From the NCBI RefSeq assembly GCF_004136015.1, contig NZ_CP024866.1:3087522-3151521 (forward strand): a stretch of 64,000 nt of DNA, written 5' to 3'. The stretch comes from Pseudomonas sp. ACM7 (GTDB lineage: Bacteria > Pseudomonadota > Gammaproteobacteria > Pseudomonadales > Pseudomonadaceae). Under the pieces are notes generated by a model that was given only the letters and a program-made list of their open reading frames with translations, was not told the origin of the DNA and made no database searches. The position numbers were made by a program, and so were the translations under genes. Positions 27,047-37,826 of the stretch are shown here, one piece after another (the stretch's first letter is position 1; the number at the start of each line of letters is the position of its first letter).

Positions 27047-27139
27047 AGTGTGGGAGCGGGCTTGCTTGCGAAAGCGGTGGGTCAGTCGCCATCAATGTTG
27101 AATGTTCAACCGCTTTCGCGAGCAAGCCCGCTCCCACAT
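27047..27139. repeat. REPIN, family A (spacer subclass 2)
   Basis: Two arms around a spacer containing GTGGGTCAG and CATCAATGTTGAATG, lying between the yceI and rhlE terminators. The left arm carries GCTTGCTTGCG, a single-base variant. Confidence 0.92.
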
Positions 27140-27196
27140 TTGTTCTTTGGTGAATCCGGTATTTGCGCCTGACTTCAGGGCCGCTACGCAGAAAAC

Positions 27197-27236
27197 AAAA
27201 ATGCCCCTGATCTCGCGATCAGGGGCATTTTTTATT
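27197..27236 (-). terminator. Terminator after rhlE
   Basis: Stem ATGCCCCTGATC / GATCAGGGGCAT with loop TCGC, with a T run on the minus strand, 12 bases beyond the rhlE stop. The stem with A/T flanks could work in both directions. Confidence 0.9.
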
Positions 27237-27247
27237 GCAGTGATAAC

Positions 27248-29131
27248 TCAGCGATTGCGGGTCAGCAACGCTGGTTTCTCGCCGCGCGGACGGCCTGGCA
27301 GTTGATCAAGTTGCTCAGGAGTCGGGAAACGATCGGTTTTCGACTCCTTGTGAATGATCTTCGGTGCCGGGCCGCGCGGGTTTTGCACGGCTGGCTCCGA
27401 ACGCGGCTGGTCGTCGGTGCGGGCAGGGCGGCGGTTGCGGGACTCTTCGCGACGGGCCTGGCCGTCACGTGGAGCGCCATTGCGTGGGCCGCTGCGCTTG
27501 GCCGGCGGAGTGCCGGTGGTGGCGCCATCGCTGCTGCGTGGGCCGCTTTGACGACCCTGAGGCTTGCCGCCGCCGGTGCGCGGAGCACCTGCACCAGCTG
27601 TCGTGCCTTGTGCCGGAGCACTCGGACGGCGGCCACGGCCCTGAGCCGGTTTGGCTTGAGGAACGTAATCGACGCGGTTACCGAAGTTATCGATATCGTC
27701 GTCCAGGAACTCGTCCGGAGCACGGTCTGCGGCAGCAGCGCGTGGTGCTGGACGTTGTTGCTCGCGAGCCGGAGTGCCTTCGCGTGGCTTGTGTTCACGC
27801 GCCGGGCGATCGCCACGGCCAGTGGCTGCAGGTTTTTCCTTGCCGCCCTTGTCCTTGCCCTTGTCTTTACGACCGCCGCCACCGCCAGTGCCGTTCGGAC
27901 CGTCGCCGCGCGGGCCACGTGGGTTGCGCGGGTTACGCACATCCGGACGCTCGCGGACTTCAGGCTTCTCGGCTTCTACAGCGCTGGAGTCGAAGCCCAT
28001 CAGGTTGCCGTCGGCAATCTTCTGCTTGGTCATGCGCTCGATGCTTTTCAGCAACTTCTCTTCGTCCGGGGCAACCAGCGAGATCGCCTCGCCCGAACGA
28101 CCGGCACGGCCAGTACGGCCGATACGGTGAACGTAGTCTTCGTCGACGTTTGGCAATTCGAAGTTGACCACGTGTGGCAACTGGTCGATATCCAGGCCGC
28201 GAGCGGCGATGTCGGTGGCGACCAGGATGCGCACTTCGCCGGCCTTGAAGTCGGCCAAGGCTTTGGTGCGAGCGTTCTGGCTCTTGTTACCGTGGATCGC
28301 AACGGCGCTGAGGCCGTGTTTGTCCAGGTACTCGGCCAGACGGTTGGCGCCGTGCTTGGTGCGGGTGAACACCAGCACCTGTTCCCAGGCACCTGCGGTG
28401 ATCAAGTGCGCCAGCAGCGAACGCTTGTGGCTGGCAGCCAGGCGGAATACGCGCTGTTCGATACGCTCGACCGTGGTGTTCGGCGGCGTGACTTCGATGC
28501 GTTCCGGGTTGTGCAGCAGCTTGCCGGCGAGGTCGGTGATGTCTTTGGAGAAAGTCGCCGAGAACAGCAGGTTCTGGCGTTTGCTCGGCAGACGGGCGAG
28601 GACCTTTTTCACGTCATGGACGAAGCCCATGTCGAGCATGCGGTCGGCTTCGTCCAGCACGAGGATTTCCACGTGGGACAAATCGACGCTGCCTTGGCCG
28701 GCGAGGTCGAGCAGGCGGCCAGGGCAGGCCACCAGCACGTCAACACCGCGGGACATGGCCTGAACCTGCGGGTTCATGCCGACGCCGCCGAAGATGCAGG
28801 CGCTGACGAACTTCAGGTCACGGGCATAGACCTTGAAGCTCTCGTGTACTTGAGCCGCGAGTTCGCGGGTAGGGGTCAGGACCAGTACGCGCGGTTGGCG
28901 CGGGCCGTGACGCTGGGATTTGTCCGGGTGACCGTTGGGGAACAACCGCTCCAGAATCGGAAGGGCGAAGCCGCCGGTTTTACCAGTACCTGTCTGAGCC
29001 GCGACCATCAGGTCGCGACCTTGCAACACGGCGGGAATGGCCCGCTGTTGCACCGGAGTAGGCTCGGTATAGCCCGCTGCCTCGATGGCGCGGACTAAAG
29101 CCTCGGAGAGACCGAGGGAAGCAAAGGACAT
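27248..29131 (-). CDS. rhlE: DEAD-box RNA helicase RhlE
   Basis: A 627-residue ATP-dependent RNA helicase. All core motifs are present in order: TPVQQRAIP (Q motif), AQTGTGKT (I), PTRELAAQ (Ia), [11 protein letters not shown] (II), SAT (III), ARGLDIDQL (V) and [11 protein letters not shown] (VI). The core ends near residue 400. The remaining 220 or so residues are a low-complexity tail rich in Arg, Gly and Pro, expected to bind RNA non-specifically; such tails vary in Pseudomonas RhlE. The start [12 protein letters not shown] at 29131 has AGGA six bases upstream. The open frame extends 84 codons further upstream without family similarity. RhlE is linked to RNA degradation and cold growth. Confidence 0.93.
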   Translation of the reverse strand: MSFASLGLSEALVRAIEAAGYTEPTPVQQRAIPAVLQGRDLMVAAQTGTGKTGGFALPILERLFPNGHPDKSQRHGPRQPRVLVLTPTRELAAQVHESFKVYARDLKFVSACIFGGVGMNPQVQAMSRGVDVLVACPGRLLDLAGQGSVDLSHVEILVLDEADRMLDMGFVHDVKKVLARLPSKRQNLLFSATFSKDITDLAGKLLHNPERIEVTPPNTTVERIEQRVFRLAASHKRSLLAHLITAGAWEQVLVFTRTKHGANRLAEYLDKHGLSAVAIHGNKSQNARTKALADFKAGEVRILVATDIAARGLDIDQLPHVVNFELPNVDEDYVHRIGRTGRAGRSGEAISLVAPDEEKLLKSIERMTKQKIADGNLMGFDSSAVEAEKPEVRERPDVRNPRNPRGPRGDGPNGTGGGGGRKDKGKDKGGKEKPAATGRGDRPAREHKPREGTPAREQQRPAPRAAAADRAPDEFLDDDIDNFGNRVDYVPQAKPAQGRGRRPSAPAQGTTAGAGAPRTGGGKPQGRQSGPRSSDGATTGTPPAKRSGPRNGAPRDGQARREESRNRRPARTDDQPRSEPAVQNPRGPAPKIIHKESKTDRFPTPEQLDQLPGRPRGEKPALLTRNR

Positions 29132-29354
29132 GAGTAATCCTGTTTTAGTTAGGGCTTGGCCCAATGGGAGTCTTGCCTGGCGCGAATGGCGTTTAAGAGG
29201 AACGCAATCCCGTCCGGTCCTGCTGGGCCAAGAAGGCTCATCTGGAGTGCTCGCGCGGGCTGAAAAGCTGCGCTGTAGCGGGGTCGAGATGCCTTGAACA
29301 AGTCCGAGCGTCCGGGCGTGAGCCTGGCGGGAAGGCCGGAGTATAACAGAGCAA

Positions 29355-30170
29355 TCACTGCGCGCCGCTTTCCTGCTGCTCAACGGTTTTTCCGTTGGCG
29401 GCGGTGGCTCTGGTGGTTTTTACCTCGGCCGCCGGGTCGGCGCCATAACGGGCGCTCAGTTCAGCGTACGCGGGCTCGCGCTTGAAGCGTCTGAGTTCGG
29501 CGCCGAAGCGCTGCACCAACAAGTCCATGCCGGCGTTGCGGCGTACTGCCAGGAACTGGCTCTGGTGGCTGATGACGGTCGGGTTCTCGGTAATCTTGTC
29601 GCGGATGCCCAATTCATCAAGCAAGTGCTGACCGACCCTGCGATCAGTGATCAGTAGGTCGATCCGCCCGCGCACCAGTTTGCCGAAGTTGGCTTCATGG
29701 GTCGGCGCCGGTTCGCGAGTGAACAGGGTCGATTCGCTGAAGTCCTGGCTGTACAGATAGCCCGGGGAAGTGCCGATGGTCAGCCCTTTCAGGTCGGCCA
29801 GGGTGCGAAAAGGGAGGGGCCGCTCATTGGCGTAGAACATTACGAACTCCACTTCCGAGAGCGGCTCGCCGGGGTAGAGCAGGGTGGCGTCGCGCTCATT
29901 GCTGTGGAAGATGTCCAGTGCGCCGTCTGCCTGGCCCGTTTCGAGCATCGACAGGCAGCGTTTCCACGGCAGGAACTGCCATTCCACTTCGATACCCAGA
30001 CGTTTGAAGACGATGGCGGTGGTTTCGTAGTCCAGTCCCAGGGACTTGCCGTTTTCCTCATACACGTACGGCGCCCAGGGTTCGGTGACAATGCGCAGCT
30101 TCTCGCCCCGAGCGGCGAAGCTCAGGCAAGTAAAAAGAAACACGGTCAGTAACTGCGCGATCAAAGGCAT
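29355..30170 (-). CDS. Periplasmic binding-protein-like protein (orphan)
   Basis: A 271-residue protein with a signal peptide ([22 protein letters not shown]) and the type II solute-binding fold: [60 protein letters not shown] and [10 protein letters not shown]. Many Pseudomonas encode such stand-alone proteins without transporter genes. The C terminus (after about residue 245) is hydrophilic and Ala/Thr-rich. The ligand is unknown; the PWxPY opening is frequent in amino-acid binders. It is related in architecture to the protein at 59004-59741. The 220 bases between it and rhlE show no gene. Confidence 0.8.
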   Translation of the reverse strand: MPLIAQLLTVFLFTCLSFAARGEKLRIVTEPWAPYVYEENGKSLGLDYETTAIVFKRLGIEVEWQFLPWKRCLSMLETGQADGALDIFHSNERDATLLYPGEPLSEVEFVMFYANERPLPFRTLADLKGLTIGTSPGYLYSQDFSESTLFTREPAPTHEANFGKLVRGRIDLLITDRRVGQHLLDELGIRDKITENPTVISHQSQFLAVRRNAGMDLLVQRFGAELRRFKREPAYAELSARYGADPAAEVKTTRATAANGKTVEQQESGAQ

Positions 30171-30265
30171 GGCTTGAGATTACGACGAGAAACCGGAAAG
30201 AGCCAGAAACGGGATCCAGAAGCTCTAACTCAGTGTGTGCTGCACAATAAAAGGGCGTTAAAAGC

Positions 30266-30364
30266 AAAAGATCGCAGCCTCGTTTCACTCGACAGCTCCT
30301 ACAGGGGATTGCGTACCCTGTAGGAGCTGTCGAGTGAAACGAGGCTGCGATCTCTTGATCTTGC
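30266..30364. repeat. REPIN, family B
   Basis: Perfectly matched long arms with the CGTTTCACTCG tip, around a GGGATTGCGTACCCT spacer, lying at the end of metF. Confidence 0.92.
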
Positions 30365-30366
30365 TT

Positions 30367-31212
30367 TTAGCGCGGCAGCTTCAGGTTGTTCCACACCGCC
30401 AGGCTCGGTTCGGCCTGGTTCAGCGTGTAGAAGTGCAGCCCTGGAGCGCCACCTTGCAGCAGGCGTTCGCACATCTCGGTGATGACTTGCTCACCAAAGC
30501 CTTGAATGCTTTGGGTGTCGTCGCCGTAGGCTTCCAGCTGCTTGCGGATCCAGCGCGGGATTTCCGCACCGCAGGCATCGGAGAAGCGCGCCAGCTTGCT
30601 GTAGTTGGTGATCGGCATGATCCCCGGAACGATCGGGATATTCACGCCCATCGCCCGTACACGCTCGACGAAGTAGAAGTAGCTGTCGGCGTTGAAGAAG
30701 TACTGGGTGATCGCACTGTTGGCGCCAGCGTTGGCCTTGCGCACGAAGTTGGTCAGATCGTCTTCGAAATTGCGCGCTTGCGGATGCATTTCCGGGTAGG
30801 CGGCGACTTCGATGTGGAAATGATCGCCGGTTTCTTCACGAATGAATTCAACCAGGTCATTGGCGTGGCGCATTTCACCACTGGCCATGCCCATGCCGGA
30901 AGGCAGGTCACCGCGCAGGGCGACGATACGGGTGATACCGGCTGCCTTGTATTGGGCCAGCAGGCCGCGCAAGTCGTCCTTGCTGTCACCAACGCAGGAC
31001 AAATGCGGCGCGGCAGGAACTTTGACTTCACTTTCGAGCTGCAACACGGTGTTGAGGGTGCGATCACGGGTCGAACCACCAGCGCCGTAGGTGCAGGAGA
31101 AGAAGTCAGGATTGTAGGTCGCCAGATGACGGGCAGTGGCGATCAGTTTTTCATGCCCAGCATCGGTCTTCGTAGGGAAGAACTCGAAGCTGTAGCGACG
31201 TTCTTGGGACAT
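30367..31212 (-). CDS. metF: 5,10-methylenetetrahydrofolate reductase
   Basis: MetF reduces 5,10-methylene-THF to 5-methyl-THF, the methyl donor for methionine synthesis. The 281-residue TIM-barrel flavoprotein shows SFEFFPTKTDAGHEKL at the N terminus (with the catalytic Glu), TYGAGGSTRDRT, ALRGDLPSG and the FVRKANAGANSAITQYFFNAD segment that binds FAD and folate. The start MSQERRY at 31212 has AAGGA seven bases upstream; a codon two residues earlier would place that site too close. ahcY lies upstream in the same direction, 160 bases away across a REPIN, giving a methyl-cycle gene pair. Confidence 0.96.
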   Translation of the reverse strand: MSQERRYSFEFFPTKTDAGHEKLIATARHLATYNPDFFSCTYGAGGSTRDRTLNTVLQLESEVKVPAAPHLSCVGDSKDDLRGLLAQYKAAGITRIVALRGDLPSGMGMASGEMRHANDLVEFIREETGDHFHIEVAAYPEMHPQARNFEDDLTNFVRKANAGANSAITQYFFNADSYFYFVERVRAMGVNIPIVPGIMPITNYSKLARFSDACGAEIPRWIRKQLEAYGDDTQSIQGFGEQVITEMCERLLQGGAPGLHFYTLNQAEPSLAVWNNLKLPR

Positions 31213-31256
31213 GGTCATATCCTTGGAAGCACGTAAGCCGGAGGCTTGCACGTCCC

Positions 31257-31350
31257 AATGTGGGAGCGGGCTTGCTCGCGAAGGCGGTGGGTCAGACGAC
31301 ATTAATGTTGAATGATAAACCGCCTTCGCGAGCAAGCCCGCTCCCACAAG
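31257..31350. repeat. REPIN, family A (spacer subclass 2)
   Basis: Arms around a spacer with GGTGGGTCAG and CATTAATGTTGAATG, lying between ahcY and metF. The 16-base gap to ahcY suggests it may affect processing or attenuation between the two genes. Confidence 0.92.
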
Positions 31351-31372
31351 GGAGAGCAGGCAGCAGGTCGAA

Positions 31373-33087
<1,715 letters not shown>

Positions 33088-33096
33088 GTGAAGATG

Positions 33097-33145
33097 ACCG
33101 TTTTGAAACGGTGGCGATTATAGCCGTGTGAGCGATACTTCCAAA
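33097..33145 (-). promoter_or_regulatory. ahcY: Probable ahcY promoter with operator-like palindrome
   Basis: On the minus strand a perfect TATAAT (33122-33117) lies 16 bases after TTGGAA. Just downstream, where transcription should begin, is the palindrome ACCGTTTTGAAACGGT (33097-33112). The promoter assignment is inferred from sequence only; the predicted 5' untranslated region would be about 330 bases and contain the large palindrome and the riboswitch. Confidence 0.5.
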
Positions 33146-33264
33146 GCGTTTCTGTTGGTCAATGTCTGAACGGTAATTGAGACCATAGTCGATGCTTGAT
33201 AGAGCTCTAGGTCGGGCTCTGCCATGATGGCCGGCATCAATCGGCAAGACGGTCAGGAGTGAAT

Positions 33265-33669
33265 ATGAATTTCCACACCCGCAAATGGGTAAAACCCGAA
33301 GACCTCAACCCTAACGGCACGCTGTTCGGCGGCAGCCTGTTGCGCTGGCTCGACGAAGAAGCGGCAATCTACGCCATCGTCCAGCTGGGCAATCAGCGTG
33401 TGGTCACCAAGTACATTTCCGAAATCAACTTCGTCAGCGCCTCGCGCCAGGGCGACATCATTGAACTGGGCATCACCGCCACGGAATTCGGTCGCACCTC
33501 CATCACCCTGAAGTGCGAAGTGCGTAACAAGATCACCCGCAAAAGCATCCTGACGGTGGAGAAGATTGTCTTCGTCAATCTGGGTGAAGACGGCTTGCCC
33601 GCGGCACACGGCCAAACCGAGATCAAGTACGTCAAAGACCAGTTCAAGGATGAAATCGCCAGCGAGTGA
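33265..33669 (+). CDS. Hotdog-fold acyl-CoA thioesterase
   Basis: A 134-residue YciA/BACH-type thioesterase expected to hydrolyse acyl-CoA in the cytoplasm. The core NPNGTLFGGSLLRWLDEEAA (about residues 15-34) contains the catalytic Asp-Glu region of the hotdog fold, followed by VVTKYISEINFVSASRQGDIIELG and TSITLKCEV. CAGGAG lies before the ATG at 33265; a GTG two codons upstream is a weaker start. Divergent from ahcY and followed by a REPIN; it appears monocistronic. Confidence 0.92.
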   Translation: MNFHTRKWVKPEDLNPNGTLFGGSLLRWLDEEAAIYAIVQLGNQRVVTKYISEINFVSASRQGDIIELGITATEFGRTSITLKCEVRNKITRKSILTVEKIVFVNLGEDGLPAAHGQTEIKYVKDQFKDEIASE

Positions 33670-33681
33670 TATCGGCGGCGC

Positions 33682-33784
33682 GCCCTTCGCGAGCAAGCCC
33701 GCTCCCACATTGGATCTTCAGCGAACACGGTTTCTGTGAACGACTGAGATTAAGGGTGGGAGCGGGCTTGCTCGCGAAAGCGGT
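33682..33784. repeat. REPIN, family A (spacer subclass 3)
   Basis: Arms around a spacer with TTCAGCGAACAC and GTGAACGACTGAGATT, 13 bases after the thioesterase stop. Confidence 0.92.
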
Positions 33785-33874
33785 GTAACAGTCGATGATG
33801 TTTTAACGGGTCAGTGAACAGCTCCGAACCCCGCGTGTCGTACCTACATGACACACCACAGGTTCCGGAGCTTT

Positions 33875-34762
33875 ATGGACGCGCAAAAAGACGGCAAGAC
33901 CCCGAACCTCTCGCCTGAAGAACAGCACGACGTCGACAAGAGCCAGCCACCGCGGGCGGCGGTGTTGCACGAAATCATCCGCACCCAGGGCGATCAGGAA
34001 CTCGAACGCAGCGTCGCCGCCTTGTGGTGGTCGGCGCTGGCCGCCGGCCTGACCATGGGCCTGTCGCTGATGGCCATGGGGCTGCTCAATTCCCGTCTGC
34101 CGGACGGCGAAGGCTTCAAGGTGATTGCCAGTTTCGGTTACTGCGCAGGCTTTCTCGCGGTGATCCTCGCCCGTCAGCAGTTGTTCACCGAAAACACCCT
34201 GACGGCGGTGCTGCCGATCATGACCAAGCCCACACTGAACAATTTCGGTCGATTGCTACGCCTGTGGTCGGTGGTGCTGGTGGGCAACCTCTGCGGCACG
34301 TTGCTGGTGGCGTATGTGATGCTGAATCTGCCGATTTTCGACAGCAAGACCGACCTGGCCTTCCTTGATATCGGGCGCAAGATCATGGAGAACGACGCCA
34401 GCCAGATGTTTGCCAAAGGCATTGTGTCGGGCTGGATGATCGCCACCATGGTCTGGATGATTCCGTCCATGGAGAGCGCGAAGATGTGGATCATCATCCT
34501 CATCACCTACCTAATGGCGCTGGGGGATTTCACCCACATCGTGGTCGGTTCGGCCGAGGTCTCGTATCTGGTGTTTGCCGGCGAGTTGCCGTGGAAGGAT
34601 TTCTGGCTGGTGTTCGCCGGGCCGACGCTGGCGGGGAACATCATCGGCGGCAGCTTCATCTTCGCGCTGATCAGCCATGCGCAGATTCGCAGCGAGAGCG
34701 GGCCGCCGAAGAAGTCTACGGATCAAGGCCCGGAGCCCGACCCGCAGAAGACCACAAAGTAA
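33875..34762 (+). CDS. Formate/nitrite transporter family protein (YfdC-like)
   Basis: A 295-residue membrane protein. A charged N terminus (about 1-45) precedes six hydrophobic segments. The FNT-like central part includes RQQLFTENTLTAVLPIM (about 111-127), LVGNLCGTLLVAYVML and FTHIVVGSAEVSYLVFAGE (about 225-243), and the C terminus is hydrophilic. This is closest to the YfdC branch of the FNT superfamily, whose substrate is not established, so formate or nitrite transport should not be assumed. The ATG at 33875 has CCGGAG upstream; an ATG nine codons earlier is less likely. The 258-base gap after it holds a REPIN and a short coding-like stretch (34763-34850, minus) discussed in the findings. 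Confidence 0.88.
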   Translation: MDAQKDGKTPNLSPEEQHDVDKSQPPRAAVLHEIIRTQGDQELERSVAALWWSALAAGLTMGLSLMAMGLLNSRLPDGEGFKVIASFGYCAGFLAVILARQQLFTENTLTAVLPIMTKPTLNNFGRLLRLWSVVLVGNLCGTLLVAYVMLNLPIFDSKTDLAFLDIGRKIMENDASQMFAKGIVSGWMIATMVWMIPSMESAKMWIIILITYLMALGDFTHIVVGSAEVSYLVFAGELPWKDFWLVFAGPTLAGNIIGGSFIFALISHAQIRSESGPPKKSTDQGPEPDPQKTTK

Positions 34763-34903
34763 TCAGTGATGCTCGGCCTGTGCCGCTGGCGCAGGCTCAC
34801 CCTTGGTCACGTGCTTGACCAGTTTGCCGATGCTCAACAGCAAGTCACGTTCCGGACAGAAAAGAGGGGATTCAGGGAGTGGCTGCTACACCGTGTCAAC
34901 TTC

Positions 34904-34998
34904 TTCGCGAGCAAGCCCGCTCCCACACTGAATCGTCAGTGAACACCGATTTGGTGTACGACGGAGATCAAATGTGGGAGCGGGCTTGCTCGCGAATG
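34904..34998. repeat. REPIN, family A (spacer subclass 3)
   Basis: Arms around a spacer with CGTCAGTGAACACC and GTGTACGACGGAGATC, just beyond the 3' end of the MFS gene. Confidence 0.92.
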
Positions 34999-35021
34999 CA
35001 ATGTCATGGGCGATGCAGCTA

Positions 35022-36191
35022 TTAGCCGGACACATTGACCGCAGCAACACCGCGACGTTGCAGATAGATGTAGAAAAGCGCCGTCAGCACCGTTAATCCA
35101 CTGACCAGCGCGCCGGTCCACGGCAAGTCCGCCAGATCCGCGCCACTGGCAACGACCAGCCCACCAATCCACGCACCGGCCGCGTTGCCGAGGTTGAACG
35201 CGCTCTGGTTCAGCGTTGAACCCAGATTCGGCGCTTCATGGGCCTGATCGATGATCAGCAATTGCAAAATCGGGCACAGGGCAAAGGCGAAGATGCCCCA
35301 CAACACCAGCGTGATCGCCGCCGGAATCACCGAGTGACTGGTCTGCGTGAATGCCGCCAGCACGACCAAAACGGCCAGCGCCATGCCCACCAGCGACGGC
35401 AGCAATCGACTGTCAGCCAGGCGACCGCCGAGCATGCTGCCCGCCGTCAGTCCGACACCGAATAGCAGCAGCATGATGGTCACGCCATGCGGGCTGACGC
35501 CGGTGATGTCCTGCAGGATGGGGGCAATGTAAGTGAAGACGCTGAACAGGCTGGTCGACGCCAGCACGCTCATGCCCAGCGCCAACAACACGTTGACCTT
35601 GCCCAGCACTTTGAACTCGCTGGCGAGGTTGGCTTTGTCCATGGCGATGTCCTTCGGCAACCAGACCCACTGCGCGATCGCGGCAATCACGCCGATTACC
35701 GACACCGCCCAGAACGTCGAGCGCCAGCCGGCGTATTGCCCGAGCGCGGTGCCCAAAGGCACGCCCAGCACGTTGGCCAGGGTCAGGCCGGTGAACATCA
35801 TCGCAATCGCTTGGGCGCGTTTGTTAGGTGCCACCAAACCGGCGGCAACCACCGAACCGATGCCGAAGAACGCACCATGGCAGAGCGCGGTGACCACTCG
35901 TGCGGCCATCAGCGTGGCGTAGTTCGGCGCCAATGCGCAAAGAATGTTGCCGAGGATGAACATCAGGGTCATGCCCAGCAGCGTGGCTTTGCGCGGCATG
36001 TTGGCGGTGCCGACCGCGAGGATCGGCGCACCGAACACCACGCCCAGGGCGTAGCCGGTGATCAGCAGGCCCGCGTGGGGGATGCTCACGGCGAGGTCGC
36101 GGGCGACATCGGGCAGCAAGCCCATGATGACGAATTCAGTGGTGCCGATGCCGAACGCGGCAACGGCGAGGGCAAGCAAGGCGAGTGGCAT
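35022..36191 (-). CDS. MFS transporter, DHA1 family (AraJ/YdhP-like)
   Basis: A 389-residue protein with 12 predicted membrane segments. The N terminus MPLALLALAVAAFGIGTTEF followed by VIMGLLPDVARDLAVSIPHAG is the signature of the AraJ/YdhP group of DHA1 drug or sugar exporters, and GDR-like loop residues follow (ANMPRKATLLG). A probable proton-driven efflux pump; the substrate is unknown. The ATG at 36191 is preferred over a TTG two codons earlier. The gene lies alone between REPINs and its regulator is not evident nearby. Confidence 0.92.
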   Translation of the reverse strand: MPLALLALAVAAFGIGTTEFVIMGLLPDVARDLAVSIPHAGLLITGYALGVVFGAPILAVGTANMPRKATLLGMTLMFILGNILCALAPNYATLMAARVVTALCHGAFFGIGSVVAAGLVAPNKRAQAIAMMFTGLTLANVLGVPLGTALGQYAGWRSTFWAVSVIGVIAAIAQWVWLPKDIAMDKANLASEFKVLGKVNVLLALGMSVLASTSLFSVFTYIAPILQDITGVSPHGVTIMLLLFGVGLTAGSMLGGRLADSRLLPSLVGMALAVLVVLAAFTQTSHSVIPAAITLVLWGIFAFALCPILQLLIIDQAHEAPNLGSTLNQSAFNLGNAAGAWIGGLVVASGADLADLPWTGALVSGLTVLTALFYIYLQRRGVAAVNVSG

Positions 36192-36376
36192 GCGCAAGGT
36201 CTCTGTCGGTAGTCTTGACGCTCTGATCAGGCATACGCATGCCGACGCCCGTTCTCGACGAGAGCGGGCGGTGGCAAAAATTATTGGAATTAGTCTGTGC
36301 GCAACTGAGTGCGGCGTGGTCGCTTGCAGTATAAACAGCTGCTGACATATGGCGAATCAATTATCTACCCGGTCAA

Positions 36377-36462
36377 TGTAGGAGCTGCCGAAGGCTGCGG
36401 TCTTTTGATGTTGATTTTTTAAGATCAAAAGATCGCAGCCTTCGGCAGCTCCTGCAGGGGGG
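36377..36462. repeat. REPIN, family B
   Basis: Arms of the short-tip type (CCTTCGGCAGCTCC) around a TTGATGTTGATTTTTTAAGATC spacer, upstream of the EamA-type gene. A run of seven G residues follows the right arm (36460-36466). Confidence 0.88.
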
Positions 36463-36488
36463 GGCGGGCAAATAATAAGGAGGGTGCC

Positions 36489-37322
36489 GTGCTTGCAACA
36501 GCACTGGTGTTGGTAGCGGCGCTGTTGCACGCGGCGTGGAATACCCTGATCAAATTCAGTGCGGAACGGCTGCTGGTGGTGGCCTGCATGGACAGCGTTG
36601 CAATGCTGTTTGTCGCACTGATGCTGCCGTTCGTGGCGTTGCCACCCCTGGACATCTGGCCGTGGATTCTGGCGTCGGCGGCGTTTGAATTGCTCTATCG
36701 CTACTTGTTGATCCAGGCGTACCGGGTCGGCGACCTCGGGTTGGTCTACCCACTGATGCGTGGCTTGTCGCCGCTGGTGGTGCTGGCACTGACGCTGATT
36801 TTTGCCGGGGAAGTGCTGACGAACCAGCAGATCTTCGGGATTCTGCTGATCCCGTTCGGCATGCTGTGCCTGCTCTGGCAAGGCGGCGGCGGTGCGCGAT
36901 TGCCGTGGTCGATGCTGCCGGTGGTGGCGTTGATCGGCCTGTGCATCGGCTGCTACACCTTCATCGATGGCCAGGCGTTGCGGCGCTGGTCGCATCCGCT
37001 GGATTACCTGGTGTGGGTCACGCTGCTCAGCGCCTGGCCGTTCCCGTTACTGGCGCTGGTGCGTAAGCGACCGGCCTTCATGTTGTTCTGGCGTGAACAG
37101 TGGCGACTGGGGTTGGCGGTCGGGTTTTGCGTGTTGTTCAGCTACGCTCTGGTGCTGTGGGCCATGCAGCTGGGCTCGATTGCCGAAGCGGCGGCATTGC
37201 GCGAGATCAGCGTGATCCTGGTGGTGCTGTTCGGCATGCGTTACCTGAAAGAACCTTTCGGCAGGCCACGGCTCTTAGCCTGTGGGCTGGTGCTGACCGG
37301 TATGCTGGTGATGAAGTTTTGA
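36489..37322 (+). CDS. EamA-family (DMT) transporter
   Basis: A 277-residue drug/metabolite transporter with ten hydrophobic segments arranged as two EamA repeats (about 1-135 and 140-277). LLHAAWNTLIKF at the start and VGDLGLVYPLMRGLSPLVVL in the first repeat are characteristic, and REISVILVVLFGMRYLKEPFG closes the second. It probably exports a metabolite or amino acid; the substrate is unknown. The start is a GTG with an excellent AAGGAGGG site. The MAPEG gene follows 40 bases later, probably in the same transcript. Confidence 0.92.
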   Translation: MLATALVLVAALLHAAWNTLIKFSAERLLVVACMDSVAMLFVALMLPFVALPPLDIWPWILASAAFELLYRYLLIQAYRVGDLGLVYPLMRGLSPLVVLALTLIFAGEVLTNQQIFGILLIPFGMLCLLWQGGGGARLPWSMLPVVALIGLCIGCYTFIDGQALRRWSHPLDYLVWVTLLSAWPFPLLALVRKRPAFMLFWREQWRLGLAVGFCVLFSYALVLWAMQLGSIAEAAALREISVILVVLFGMRYLKEPFGRPRLLACGLVLTGMLVMKF

Positions 37323-37362
37323 CTGGAACTCGACTCTTGAAACTTGAAGAAGGGATTGCGTT

Positions 37363-37746
37363 ATGACGGTTGCTCTGTGGTGCATTTTGATCGCGATTTT
37401 CCTGCCCTATATCTGCACGGGCATCGCCAGGGTCAGTGGCGGGTTCAGGCCGAAAGACAACCATGACCCCCGTGACTTTCTCGAGTCACTGAATGGTTTT
37501 GGCCGACGTGCGTATGCGGCGCATCTGAACAGTTTTGAAGTGACTCCCGCGTTCGCGGCGGCGGTGATCGTTGCCCACTTGGCCGGCAATGCCGAACTGG
37601 TGACGATCAATGTGCTGTCGGTGTTGTTCATCACCAGTCGGCTGCTGTACATCATTTGCTACTTGGCGGACTGGGCGATTTTGCGATCGCTGATGTGGTT
37701 GGTGGGGATGGGGTTGATCGTCAGTTTCTTTGTGGTTTCTGTTTAA
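37363..37746 (+). CDS. MAPEG-family membrane protein
   Basis: A 127-residue protein with four hydrophobic segments. It shows the MAPEG pattern: PRDFLESLNGFGRRAYAAHLNSFEVTPAFAAAVIVAH (about 32-68), then a segment with SRLLYIICYLADWAILRS. Family members include glutathione S-transferases and eicosanoid enzymes in eukaryotes; the bacterial role is not known. It follows the EamA transporter and may be co-transcribed. It ends two bases before a degenerate family B REPIN. Confidence 0.9.
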   Translation: MTVALWCILIAIFLPYICTGIARVSGGFRPKDNHDPRDFLESLNGFGRRAYAAHLNSFEVTPAFAAAVIVAHLAGNAELVTINVLSVLFITSRLLYIICYLADWAILRSLMWLVGMGLIVSFFVVSV

Positions 37747-37747
37747 G

Positions 37748-37823
37748 AGCAAGATCAAGAGATCGCAGGCTTCGCCAGCTCCTACGCTCATCCGCGATTT
37801 TGCGGCGAGCCTGCGATCTTTTG
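37748..37823. repeat. Degenerate REPIN, family B
   Basis: Arms AGATCGCAGGCTTCGCCAGC and GGCGAGCCTGCGATCT; one half lacks the usual GCTCCTAC complement. It lies between the convergent MAPEG and mltA genes. Confidence 0.75.
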
Positions 37824-37826
37824 ACT

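Noticed and set aside
27302..29098. A 598-codon open frame antisense to rhlE
   Set aside because: It mirrors the codon bias of rhlE and shows no motif; long antisense frames are common in GC-rich genes.
33875..34762. Calling the FNT-family protein a formate channel
   Set aside because: The sequence is closer to the YfdC branch with a long charged N terminus, for which formate transport is not established.
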